DNA of 64,000 nucleotides. Source: Absidia repens. Its lineage: Eukaryota; Mucoromycota; Mucoromycetes; Mucorales; Cunninghamellaceae. Position 1 is the stretch's first letter. Every line of letters starts with the position of its first letter. The stretch is from assembly GCA_002105175.1 (NCBI GenBank), contig MCGE01000008.1:434001-498000 (forward strand), in the 5' to 3' direction. The notes below the pieces were generated by a model that saw only the letters and a list, made by a program, of their open reading frames with translations, was not told the origin of the DNA and searched no databases. Both the position numbers and the translations under genes were made by a program. Of the stretch, positions 21,686-31,416 are shown piece after piece.

Positions 21686-23116
21686 TCAAATCAAAGTAGA
21701 CGAAGATTTTGTGAGAAGAGGTAACGCAGTTATACTATGAGAAGAAGACGCACCAAGCGAGGGGTCCAAAGAAAACAGTCGATGCATCATTGTTTCCACA
21801 CCTAGGAAGAAGACACGCCAAACACGGAAAAGTTGCACAATGTAATGTCCACTAGCCGACTTGGGAGAAGAAGACGTCTCAAATCGACCATCTTGATAGG
21901 CATGAGTCATAAGCAGCTGATGAGGATGATGATGATGATGTTTGTCCTTGGGGGTTTGTTCCGTTGTAGCAAGGGATTCTGCCAGTTCTGCTACCAAATA
22001 AGCCACTTCCACCATCCGTTGCGATAAAAACATGACACCTTGCTGCAGCCATTGTCGCCATGTTAATGCCACCATGGGAGTTGACGCATGGCTATTGCTA
22101 TTACCTGTGACCGTCGTTAAAGTACTGATATTGTCTTCATTCTCGTCCGTGTCGGCTATTATTGTTGAATGACCATCACCATTCGACATTTTTGTAGGTG
22201 TGGTGTCAATGGATTGGTAATGGTGGCAATGCTGGTTGTCGTTGTCGTTAGTGGATGCTATCATTATGGTGGAAGGTCGACGCTGTTGATGTTGTTGAAG
22301 CGTGGAGGTTGAAGATTCCACGGTCTGGTACCACCTCACAAGTGCCGGAGATACAAGTGATTGTTGTGCCGTTGTCGTCGTCGTCGTCGTCATCATCCCG
22401 GTGTTGCCTTGGTCACATCCCATCACCATCATTTGATGCTCGCTCGTTGATATATCATTAACATCATCGTCGTCGTCGTCGTCGTCGTCGCCGCCGTCGT
22501 TTGTATCGGTACTGCTGATATTTACCACATGCAATGGAGAAGGAGTCTGTTTAAATAGCATCCAAAGATGTTCATCGATTCCGCCGCCGCTGCCCCTGCC
22601 GTCTCCGCTTGTATCACCTTCTTCTTCGAGATGATCATCATTATCATCATCGTCGTCGTCGTCCAAGTAGTCCATTTGTGCTTGTCGATAACGTGAATAA
22701 TCGGTAGTGGCATCGTTTTTTAATGGAGGAGGTGTAAACATAAAATCGTCGCCAGTCAATAGAACACAAGGCCGTCGATCAGCGATTCCCAACAGTACCT
22801 TCTGTGATTTGTTGTACATACTGTGTAATTGCCAATTTTCTAAAAAGGAGTAGAGAGGCCCAAATGTTTTCTGTCGCGCAGCAGGATCGTTTTGAATGGT
22901 GAATTTGTAGCAAGTGGCACTGAAAGTTCGACTTGCCCATGATTGTAGCAATTTTTCCTCATCGTCCTGAGTCCATGATTCATCGTTGTTGCTTTGCCAG
23001 TATAACTGAAGGTGTTGTTGTTCTTGCTGCTGAGATATGGGCTGTACCTGTTCATCTCGCTGATGCTGTGTTTGGGATGAAGTTTTTCCTAAGATCTCTG
23101 ACCTTTTTATTGACAT
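21686..23116 (-). CDS. Uncharacterised protein, low complexity with conserved N-terminal block
   Basis: Single exon, 476 aa, not recognised. The start is the Met of MSIKRSEILGKTSS. Residues about 45-125 look globular and conserved in style: ESWTQDDEEKLLQSWASRTF, CYKFTIQNDPAARQKTFGPL, then KVLLGIADRRPCVLLTG. Downstream are Asp runs (about 150-165 and 210-220), Gly/Ser patches, Gln/His and Thr runs. The C-terminal 120 residues again look ordered (WRQWLQQGVMFLSQRMVEVA; VQLFRVWRVFFLGVETMMHR) and include amphipathic or hydrophobic helices. No signal peptide is evident. The bipartite ordered ends joined by low complexity suggest a regulatory or scaffold protein, which is inference only. Confidence 0.7.
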   Translation of the reverse strand: MSIKRSEILGKTSSQTQHQRDEQVQPISQQQEQQHLQLYWQSNNDESWTQDDEEKLLQSWASRTFSATCYKFTIQNDPAARQKTFGPLYSFLENWQLHSMYNKSQKVLLGIADRRPCVLLTGDDFMFTPPPLKNDATTDYSRYRQAQMDYLDDDDDDDNDDHLEEEGDTSGDGRGSGGGIDEHLWMLFKQTPSPLHVVNISSTDTNDGGDDDDDDDDDVNDISTSEHQMMVMGCDQGNTGMMTTTTTTTAQQSLVSPALVRWYQTVESSTSTLQQHQQRRPSTIMIASTNDNDNQHCHHYQSIDTTPTKMSNGDGHSTIIADTDENEDNISTLTTVTGNSNSHASTPMVALTWRQWLQQGVMFLSQRMVEVAYLVAELAESLATTEQTPKDKHHHHHPHQLLMTHAYQDGRFETSSSPKSASGHYIVQLFRVWRVFFLGVETMMHRLFSLDPSLGASSSHSITALPLLTKSSSTLI

Positions 23117-23253
23117 GACATGAAGATAAAAGGAAAAAAGAAAAAAAAAGATAAGAGTGGGAAAAAAAAGAGAGAATAAAATAAAAAAAAAGAACTATGT
23201 CGGCATTTTAAAAAAAGCGTAAAAAGCTTAATTGATATATAAAAAAAAATCCA

Positions 23254-23448
23254 TCAGATGGGCTGAACTAACCACATACCCACGGCCAGTCCTAATGCAC
23301 ATACACAATCACATGCAAAAAATAACTTTGACCAGGTTGAGCACTTCTGTTTGAACCGAACGCATTGACCATGCATGGTCCTATTTATTATGTTATGATT
23401 TACATTTTCAACTGATATATCAGGTTCAAGAGGTGCGTATCCAAACAT
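23254..23448 (-). CDS. Small predicted membrane protein (64 aa)
   Basis: Uninterrupted frame from an ATG at 23,448 to TGA. The first 40 residues are polar (MFGYAPLEPDISVENVNHNI); residues about 42-61 form one hydrophobic, Cys-containing helix (LFFACDCVCALGLAVGMWLV) ending QPI. A consensus donor (CACCAG/GTAAGA) directly upstream at about 23,461 hints at a longer spliced transcript, but I found no convincing partner exon. Family unknown. Codon content and the clean helix make it more than a random frame, though it is short. Confidence 0.4.
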   Translation of the reverse strand: MFGYAPLEPDISVENVNHNIINRTMHGQCVRFKQKCSTWSKLFFACDCVCALGLAVGMWLVQPI

Positions 23449-24684
23449 AAAGGTATCTTACCTGGTGACAACCAAGTCTCTTTGTGTTTTATAACTTGTA
23501 CAATGACGAAAAGAAAAGTTCCCATAAGCAAAAAGTGAATTGAGATAAAGAAATGATACAATTTTTATTATATGAAATGTTGTATATAGAGAGAGAACTG
23601 TGCTAGTACTGTATTTGTAATGATGAAATGAAATGATAGTATGTAAAGATGAGAGTGAGAGTAAATGTTCAGTGTCTATCGATGTAGACATTAACAGCCA
23701 ATCATTATGAAGAAAGAAGGAGAATGGTGGATATGATATCTTTTAAGGAAACTGTGTTGGGGAATAAAAAAAAAATCACGGAACAAGTGTCCGCCTAAAT
23801 AAATAAAAATAAAAAAAAAGAGGTGAGATATATTGTCACATGCGGATCAAAAACATTGTTTTGAGTACAATCACTACCTTGTGCATTGTTTTCCTCGGTC
23901 GAATAAAAAAATGTTTTTTATGTTCTGATTATGATAAGGACTTTTTGATGTATTTATCGTCGTGGAGACACTGGACAGTGCTATTATGTATCCAAGTTAA
24001 AGAAGTATGTCTCAATCAAATAGATACTGTACACAATCTTAATTGATAAGGAGTAAGATTCATGTAACCTACCTTCGTTTGATGTACCTTTGACCCACAG
24101 ATGGCGCATTTATTATGACCGTGCTGGCGGTAAAGTCTTGAAGATATGATTATCAACATACAGTGACTATTATTACTGATACAATTGGCTTGAATAAGAG
24201 TAGACGAAGAAGAGGTATATGTACAAGATAAAAGTACACTAGAAAAGAAGAAAAGAATATTTTTTAAATCTCACATGAATGAAAAAGAAACCACGTCTCC
24301 TTTTATAGTTTGTCTATCAATCTGATAGCAAAATAACCATAAATATTTTTTTATTTTGGGATGAAGGTTCCTTCTCCCGTCAATTATCGTACAATATTTC
24401 TTTATTAGCATGTGCTTTTATTTTACTTTATTCTTGGGGATTTCTTTCCTTTATACATATAATGATTTTGTCAATTTCATTGGCGATTTTTATTCAGATG
24501 TCGTTTTAAACGCCGATGCATGAATCGATATTTTTTTTTTTTTTGCTGACCAAACCGATTGCCTTTCATCTCACGGGTAATTCAAAATCCGATTTTATTG
24601 GTACAATTCAGTCAAGCTTAGTCAAGTTTTTTGGATTCCCTTTTTTCTTTTTTTCATTCTCCCCTTTCTTTTTTTCTCCACATC
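23449..24684. other. Intergenic region around the CRIPT-like scrap
   Basis: Apart from the scrap at 24,073-24,136, the interval is AT-rich with only short frames. A pyrimidine-rich stretch (24,630-24,684) precedes the alcohol dehydrogenase start and is its likely promoter/leader. Confidence 0.45.
24073..24136 (-). pseudogene. CRIPT-like zinc-finger exon remnant
   Basis: A 64-nt minus-strand block bounded by an acceptor-like CTTCAAG and a donor GTAGGT. One frame reads HGHNKCAICGSKVHQTK, which resembles the NKC.IC.SKVHQ segment of CRIPT (cysteine-rich PDZ-binding protein, a minor-spliceosome-associated protein). The next exon of CRIPT, with its CAYKKGICAMCGK block, is not found downstream to 23,250, and no N-terminal exon with the CxxC pair is found upstream. 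It is therefore a fragment, or I have misread chance similarity. Confidence 0.3.
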
Positions 24685-26142
24685 ATGGTCTCTGTCATTT
24701 TGAACGAATCACCTAAACCCAACTCTGAATTCAAATATAGCCTTGAAATAAAGGACCAAGCTCCGGTTCAACCTACCTCTTCTCAAACTCTTGTCAACAT
24801 TCAAGCTGCTGCTTTGAATCATCGGTAAACAACAAAACAAGGGTGGAGGTAGAATGCTTTTTTGTCTGTACTTTTTTGGAACTCATTTTTAAAATATTGT
24901 AGTGATGTATGGATCCTCAAAGGCATGTATCCTGGTATTGTACCTGGATCGGTGATTGGTGCTGATGCTGTTGGCATTGTCGGTCAAGATAGCGCTGCTT
25001 TCAAGCAAGGTCAGCGCGTCCTTATCAATCCTGGTTCTGGTTGGGACAAAGATGAACGTGGCCCTGAAGGCAACTTTAGGATATTAGGTCTTCTTCCTTG
25101 TATTGGTATGTACATATATCATGTATATTTGATATGAGCAGTTGACTCAAAGTATCACCTTTTTTTTAATTTACTAGGCACTTTGACAGATACTGTTGCT
25201 GCTGAGTCAGCCGAACTTTTTGTTTGTCCTAACCATCTTTCCGTTGCCGAAGCTGCTGCTCTTCCTTTAGCTGGTTTGACTGCTTACAGGTAAAAATGGC
25301 ATAAAATACTACTGACCCCTTTCAAAAAAAAAAAAATGACACTCTTTTCATCGGAAATGTATCATATAGAGCTCTCTTTACAAAAGGTCGAGTCGCTGCT
25401 GGTCAACATGTGCTTATTACTGGTATTGGTGGAGGTGTTGCTTTATTTGCTTTACAATTTGCTGTGGCTGCCGGCGCTCACGTGTACGTTACCTCATCCA
25501 ATCCCAAGAAGATTGAAAATGCCATCCGACTTGGTGCCAAGGGGGGTGTCAACTACAAGGATGGTAATATTCTAAGAAAACTTGCGCAATCAATCATGGT
25601 TTGATCTCATTCTTTTCCTTTTTTTTTCTTCTTTTTTTCTTGTGAACATAGAAAACTGCATTGCTGAATTGAAAAAATTACTAAATGGGAATTTACTTTC
25701 TGCGGTGATTGACGGTGCGGCGGGACCTTTACAAAAGCAGTATCCCAAGGTGATGCGCACTGGTGGTATTATCGTGAGTTATGGTCAAACAGCAGGTGGA
25801 GCTGGTGTCAATCTCTCCATGGGCATGTGCTCAAGAATTTGGATATCACTGGAAGTACAATGGGCAGCCGTCAAGAGTTTAAGGAAATGGTGGCATTTGT
25901 GGATCATCATAAGATTAAGCCTGTGGTGTCTCGTGTGTGGCATGGTATCACTGAAGGTTCTATTGACGAAGCTATCAATTACATGAAGTAAGTGGACCAC
26001 ATAGCTAAAACAGAAAGTAGATGGGAGAAAACAAATGATTGACACTGATATGATTTTTGAATCATATAGGAATGGCGAACAATTTGGCAAGCTTGTCATT
26101 CAAATCAGTGATATTGGCAGTCCTCAAGCTTCCAAGTTTTGA
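24685..26142 (+). CDS. Quinone-oxidoreductase-like alcohol dehydrogenase (one frameshift)
   Basis: Six exons: 24685-24824, 24903-25105, 25178-25289, 25370-25563, 25652-25987 and 26070-26142; about 352 aa. It is a medium-chain dehydrogenase/reductase of the zinc-independent quinone oxidoreductase/YogA branch, using NAD(P)H. The N-terminal GroES-like fold shows AALNHRDVWI and PGSVIGADAVGIV. The nucleotide-binding motif is VLITGIGGGVALFALQ, with YVTSSNPKKI after the second strand and KLLNG..AVIDGAAG later. The family signature LDITGSTMGSRQEF is present but in another frame. Coding length is 1,058 nt, one short of a multiple of three. The break is near 25,825, where one missing base after NLSMG would restore the C terminus. 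Either this is a sequence error or the allele is truncated. No zinc-ligand pattern is seen. Confidence 0.82.
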
Positions 26143-26195
26143 TGTGAAAATTTAGAATATCTTCTTATAGTATAGTAAAAAAAATGATTTGTTTA

Positions 26196-26365
26196 CATTA
26201 TTCGAATCAAATAAAGAAATTCGTTTTGTATGTATATCAATGCCTTGTCTTATATATTACTTGAATTGAAGATAGAAAATATATTTTGTATGCTTATGAA
26301 TGACCTGTCTTATATATTATTTGGATCAAATAAAGAAAATATGTTCTTTGTATGTTGTGTCAGGT
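26196..26365 (+). repeat. 60-bp tandem repeat, about 2.8 units, in the ADH 3' region
   Basis: Units start near 26,196, 26,256 and 26,316 and share the pattern TT.GAATCAAATAAAGAAA..TTTTGTATG..TATCAATGCCTTGTCTTATA; the spacing is exactly 60 bp (TGCCTTGTCT at 26,241 and TGACCTGTCT at 26,301). Units 1 and 3 each carry AATAAA, so the array duplicates the likely polyadenylation signal of the alcohol dehydrogenase. Confidence 0.85.
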
Positions 26366-26514
26366 TGATATTTATCATTCCATCCCAAATCTATGGATCA
26401 AAAATTCCAAGGGGTGACGGGAACGCTGCTCCTGTTCGCAGTGAACGTGGGCTTAGAAAAAAAACGTCCTTGTTGTTCGTCCATTCATTGATTTATTATT
26501 TATTATTTGCTTTT

Positions 26515-26516
<2 letters not shown>

Positions 26517-26552
<36 letters not shown>
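26517..26552 (+). repeat. Poly-T tract (36 bp) just upstream of the SMP-protein ATG
   Basis: An uninterrupted T run ending 15 bp before the start codon at 26,568. It would sit in the 5' UTR or at the transcription start of the next gene. Confidence 0.9.
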
Positions 26553-26553
<1 letters not shown>

Positions 26554-26567
26554 GACTTAATATTTTA

Positions 26568-28409
26568 ATGATATCAATTGTCGTTTCTTTCCTAGTTTAC
26601 GTATTAGGCGGATTGACTTTATTACCCAGCATTCTATTCCTCTGTTGGTATTTTTACGTTGCACGACAAACACAGGCCAATTCAGCTACATACTATCCAT
26701 CGTACGATAATGATGTGACAGAAACTAACCGATATCAAATTAAAAAAGGCTGGATTAGACTGGAGGAAGTGGCCATGGAGCCTTCAGTAGAATCAGTGCA
26801 TGCAAGCAAATCGGGGATTAAAATGGGATCATTTGAAGATCTCACCAATTTTTTTTCAGGTTCACCAACTTCTTCCTCTACTTTATTTTACTGCATTCTT
26901 CGTCGCGGTACTCTTTTTGTTTTTGACAATGACCAACAACGAAATTGTCGCTTGGTACTCACTGTACGCGATTATACGGTATCACTTTATCCAACACACG
27001 GAAAATCAGAATCAGAACTTTTTGGTCGCACCGTGTCTGTTTGTTTGACACCAAGAAACAGCACCATAGATGCATCTTGTACATATCAATTATCTTGTCA
27101 ACGACCGATCGACAAAGAAGACTGGTATTTTGCTTTGACTTTTGCTTCTGAAGGCATGTTGGACGACAAGTATGGCAACAACGGTCTCCATCACAACCAT
27201 CAGGACTCTGACGAGACTAGGCGGGACGGCACATTTTTTGATCCAATGGCCATGTCGGCTTTGAAGGGGCTACTGGACGGTACATCTGCGCGAGTGGAGG
27301 CTCAATGCTGGAATGCTTTGATGGGAAGGCTCTTTTTGGGTGTGTACAAGACGGATGCATGGCGGCAAATGTGGCATACCAAGATGAAAAACAAACTGGA
27401 CAAGATCAACAACTACCATCAACATCCACTCCGACAGCTTACTGGCGATCATGGCAGTGAATTATGCAACAACAACAAGTCTTCGGGGAAACGCTCATTG
27501 ATGCGACTCTTACCTCTTCAACTTCAATTGATCTCGATGGGCGATACCATCCCCTGTCTGACCAACTTCAAGCTGCTGGACTTCAATGCTGATGGCACCT
27601 GTCTCATCCAAGCGCAGCTAGACTATACCGGTGATTTTCTGGTGGTATTGCGTACTGGATTTCATAACCTTTGGCGGCCACCCTCTTCTCTGCTATCTCC
27701 TTTTGAAAAAAAGAACAAGAAAAAAAAGACCAAGAAAGACTCACCATCTGTTGCTGGTGCTGGTGCTGCTCCTGCTACTACTACTACTACTACTACTACT
27801 ACCAACGATCCTTCTAGTGGCACCTCATTTTCTTCGCCTTTGGTCTTATCACTCAAATTGCGCCACTGTTCTGGAAAAGTCATCTTCAAAATGAAACCTC
27901 CTCCGACTTGTCGTATGTGGGCTGCCTTTGAAACCATGCCGACCATGGAATGGCAAGTGACGCCTGTTGTTTTGGATAAGCAAATCAAGTGGTCCGTGGT
28001 CACTCATCTTCTGCAAACCAAAATCAAGGAATTGGTGGCCGAGAATCTGGTCATGCCAAACATGGAAGACTTTCCGTTTTATGATTCCGGTGGACTCGGC
28101 GGAATTTTTGGTGATACGAGACAGTCAAAAAAGGAGGACACAGATGCGACGATACCACCATTATCAACAACAGGGAAAGATGCGGATGGAATATTTGACA
28201 GTGATATGAACGGCGACAGCAACAACAACGATGACAAAGAGAATGCTATTGATGTGGATATCGGCAACGATGAGGATGATGGTGATGATGAACAACAACA
28301 CGAGCCTCCCATGGTATCTACATTGGTGCAAGGCTATATGGATCGAATCAGGAACCCTCACAAATACCCGCCTAATGTATCCTACCTTGATATTACAGCA
28401 CAAATGTGA
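26568..28409 (+). CDS. NVJ2: SMP-domain lipid-transfer protein, NVJ2/TEX2 family
   Basis: Single exon, 613 aa, rare among its intron-rich neighbours. It begins with an ER membrane anchor (MISIVVSFLVYVLGGL...), then a PH-like region (KKGWIRLEEV; LFYCILRRGTLFVFDN; WYFALTFASEG, residues about 60-205). The SMP lipid-binding domain runs from CWNALMGRLFLGVYK (about 245) through PCLTNFKLLDFNADG and ADYTGDF-like strands to LKLRHCSGKVIFKMKPP and VLDKQIKWSVVTHLLQTKIK (about 500). A Lys-rich stretch and a Thr run interrupt the SMP domain near 385-415. The acidic tail (DEDDGDDEQQ) precedes YMDRIRNP. Homologues work at ER-vacuole or ER-Golgi contacts moving ceramide or other lipids. The start is fixed by the N-terminal helix typical of the family. 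Confidence 0.9.
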   Translation: MISIVVSFLVYVLGGLTLLPSILFLCWYFYVARQTQANSATYYPSYDNDVTETNRYQIKKGWIRLEEVAMEPSVESVHASKSGIKMGSFEDLTNFFSGSPTSSSTLFYCILRRGTLFVFDNDQQRNCRLVLTVRDYTVSLYPTHGKSESELFGRTVSVCLTPRNSTIDASCTYQLSCQRPIDKEDWYFALTFASEGMLDDKYGNNGLHHNHQDSDETRRDGTFFDPMAMSALKGLLDGTSARVEAQCWNALMGRLFLGVYKTDAWRQMWHTKMKNKLDKINNYHQHPLRQLTGDHGSELCNNNKSSGKRSLMRLLPLQLQLISMGDTIPCLTNFKLLDFNADGTCLIQAQLDYTGDFLVVLRTGFHNLWRPPSSLLSPFEKKNKKKKTKKDSPSVAGAGAAPATTTTTTTTTNDPSSGTSFSSPLVLSLKLRHCSGKVIFKMKPPPTCRMWAAFETMPTMEWQVTPVVLDKQIKWSVVTHLLQTKIKELVAENLVMPNMEDFPFYDSGGLGGIFGDTRQSKKEDTDATIPPLSTTGKDADGIFDSDMNGDSNNNDDKENAIDVDIGNDEDDGDDEQQHEPPMVSTLVQGYMDRIRNPHKYPPNVSYLDITAQM

Positions 28410-28448
28410 AATGAAATGACGTGGCTGTACCTTTAGTTTAGAAATTGT

Positions 28449-28450
<2 letters not shown>

Positions 28451-28506
<56 letters not shown>
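28451..28506 (+). repeat. Poly-T tract (56 bp)
   Basis: The longest homopolymer in the window, 41 bp after the stop of the SMP-domain gene, within its 3' UTR before an AATAAAG at 28,560. Its transcript would carry a U-tract of this length unless the length is an assembly artefact. Confidence 0.85.
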
Positions 28507-28508
<2 letters not shown>

Positions 28509-29559
28509 TTTAGGCCCTTCCTCTCCTCCTCCTTTTTTTTTACATTTGTTTCTATTACTCAATAAAGTCTTTATATGTTTTTCCATCTAATTTGTATTTG
28601 GTCTTGCATTAATTGCATTTTCACTCGCAAACACTGTTTTTGTGCATCATAGATCATGAAATTGAACACAAAGCTTCGGATCTAACCGCCTGTCACTTTA
28701 TTTTTATTTTATCTTCATTGAAGACTCAATGAGGTGATGGTATTCTTGGATTAGCATTAGAGCTTGAATTTGGATTATTTGCAATGCAAATAGGTAGGAA
28801 GAACTCACCCCCCCCCCTTTATTTTGGATTTGTGTTTTGGGTGAACCATTATATTGTCTCCATGTAAGTAGTGTTATTATCTTTGCTTGATGGAATTCAT
28901 GATAGCTTTTTTATATTGTCTTTTTAAATAAAATATGTTTTGTATTTTTACCATTGTTAACCTGTTTTATCGAACGAGTGTTTGTGCGTGTAAAAAAAAA
29001 AAAGTTCGGTGTATGCGTGTGTGTGCCACGAAAAAAAAAAAAAAAAAAAAAAAAAAACAAAGAAAAAAATTGAGTTGGATATTAAGATAACTTTATTCAG
29101 CTGGCTTTGTCAGTGTTTCGTCTAACGTGTATTGTATATATGTTTATGTAAAAAAGAAACATGTATAGAGGAAGTCAATTTCTCCCTCCTCTTCTTTTTT
29201 TTTTTTTATGTGCTTACCACGGCTCATTAATTTTTATTGGCAATCTATACATTGAGTAATGGTAGCTTTTTTCTTTGTGGTTTATGTAAAGTGTCTTTTG
29301 TTTGAAAATGCTTTAAATTAAAATAGCAAGGGCAGCATTTTCTGCGTCTGAGAGGAGTTGAAAGTGGGGCATGCTCCTGGGCTTGAAAAACGAAGAGAAT
29401 AGGCAGGTAAACCCACTGTCTTTGGAAAGCAACTTTTATGCTGTACGTGTTACTTGAAAAAACCCTTTTATAGGTTGTCATAAACTATTGAAGACATCTG
29501 TAGTGGTTTTTATTACAATATAATGATATAAGATAACTTGGGGATTAACCGATTATATG
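28507..29559. other. Gene-free stretch, possible highly diverged repeat
   Basis: No coding signal. AATAAAG at 28,560 probably ends the SMP gene. Around 28,750-28,950 short matches to the dispersed repeat occur (TTGGATTAGCATTAG; TTTTTAAATAAAATATGT), suggesting an old copy, but too weak to delimit. Poly-A runs lie at 28,991-29,003 and 29,030-29,057. Confidence 0.35.
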
Positions 29560-30790
29560 ACAAATGATAAATTATTCTACAGCGAAATGCAGGATAAATA
29601 AACTATTCTATTTTAAAACGAATGACAACTCATTCTACAGCGGAGGGGGGGGGTAGCTAAACTAGATCAAGAGGCTCCTTATTGCGTGCAAAGGCAGCAT
29701 GAAAAGAGAACCACCATATCGTCACTATTGAGTACTATTGAATGCTGTTAAAAAAAGACAGCTCTAAATTTCTGTAGATTGCCGCCATGACAGGAGTGAG
29801 CCACTGTTCAATGGTAACGGTTGCTGTAAAAAAAAAGGGGGGATGGCGGGCTTCCTTTTTGTGACAAAGGAGAAAAATCAACAACCACAAACTTTGCCAC
29901 ACACGACATTTTAAATCCCGCACACATGAATTTTTTATTTGCTCCAATTTTTTTATTTGCACTCTTTCTTTTTCATTTTTCTTTAATTCTTCACAATTGT
30001 GGCTCCTATGGGGTTCGGGTGGACTTACATTAGTGTCAGGACTAGTTTAGAAGGGGTTTCAGGACAGGGATGACAAGATGTATGGAGAAATCCTTTCATT
30101 TTGGATTCAGGATTTGGGACCACCATTATTAGTTGGGCTTTTTGGAGCCTTCATTGGCTTAGTTTAGTGCTATTTAGTATCTACAACTGAATAAAGTATG
30201 TGGTTTTTTTATTTGCTTCAAAGAAAGCTATACCTCATTAGTCTCTCTCGTGTCTTGCGAAATAAATTCTTTTTTTTTTTTTTACTACCAACACCCACTT
30301 GACAATGGGTATGATTCAATAAAAAGTACCTCTTTGATATTTCTTATGTCTTGTACTATAGAGTATAGAAGGTCCCTTTTTACATCTGCTCCCTTCGGTT
30401 TAGTGTTGATCAGCCTTCATAACTCCTATATAGTCTCCCTCATGCTACCTCCATTTACATATGTTGCCACAGTGAACCTAGTGCCTTTAGTTTAGTATCA
30501 GCTTTCAAATACAATACATTTTTTCCTAACTCATCCTCTGACCTGTTATATCATGATCGAAGTTATTATTGTGAGTATTTATGAGTGTTCACTGATACAC
30601 ATGCTTTCTACCTCACCCACTTGAGACTACTTTTGCCTCTGGTCACTTTTATTTGAAATATGGCTCTGTTTTTGTTCCCGCCATTTATAATCAATCGGCC
30701 TAGGCTTTATCTTCAGCGTGTCCTTTTTCTATAGAATAGTATAATCTCCACTAAACTGAACATACTGTGTATATCCAACCAATGCATTAT
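29560..30790 (+). repeat. Dispersed repeat copy B
   Basis: 5' arm: CATTCTACAGCGG near 29,632 and TATTGAATGCTGTTAAAAAA near 29,738. Core: TAAATCCCGCACACATGAATT near 29,910, CACAATTGTGGCTCCTATGG near 29,992 (shared with copy A), AGTGTCAGGACTAGTTTAGA near 30,033, TTCATTTTGGATTCAGGA near 30,095. Then AATAAAGTATG (30,190), TCTCTCTCGTGTCTTGCGAA (30,242), TTCAATAAAAAG (30,317), and the 3' arm ATCTCCACTAAACTG..CATACTGTGTATAT (30,747), which matches copy D at 51,450. One of the most complete copies. Noncoding. Confidence 0.8.
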
Positions 30791-31416
30791 TTTTTTTATT
30801 CCTTATGGTATAATAAAAAATATACGTCAAATGTCAAATAAAACCCAGGTGGACGCCAAGGAGGGAGGGGGCAAATCCTACTGAGGGGCGCTATCCTATC
30901 AAATCCCACAGTTCAACGTTTAGACCGTCCTAAGCGTTTTCCCCCCCCCCTCTTTTTTCAAAAGTGTGATCGGGCATAGGGTTTCCTGTCAAAATATTGA
31001 CATGACAAAAAAAAAACCCCCTCCATCCGTCCTGTGCAAAGGGACTCCGCCAAAGAACAATTTTTATGACTGAAAAGTATTCATTTTCAAGGAATCAAAA
31101 ATTCCCGAGAAACCAAAGACATCACATCATCACTGCAACTAGGACCATCACTCGAGCCGTAAAAACAAATAAAAAACCATTTTAGTACACCACATGAGAC
31201 ATTTAAAGCAATGTGAGGATAAAAAAATTTTATTCAAACAATTCAGGAGCAAGGGAATGAATAATAAACGAAGCATAAAGAGATTGCGGGAATGTAAAAA
31301 AAAAAAAAAAGGTACTATGCATCTACAAACTATAAAAAACGTATCTGTACAATACAATGAGGGAATATATAATATAATAAAAAAAAAGGAGGGGAATAAT
31401 AAATAGACTAATAAAG
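30791..31416. other. Gene-free stretch 3' of the F-box/WD40 gene
   Basis: Includes C- and A-homopolymers at 30,939-30,951 and 31,007-31,020. AT-rich DNA near 31,375-31,400 offers AATAAA-like signals on the minus strand for the F-box gene. No coding signal. Confidence 0.4.

Noticed and set aside
28164..28586. 140-codon minus-strand Lys-rich frame
   Set aside because: It is the antisense of the acidic tail of the SMP gene plus the poly-T tract.
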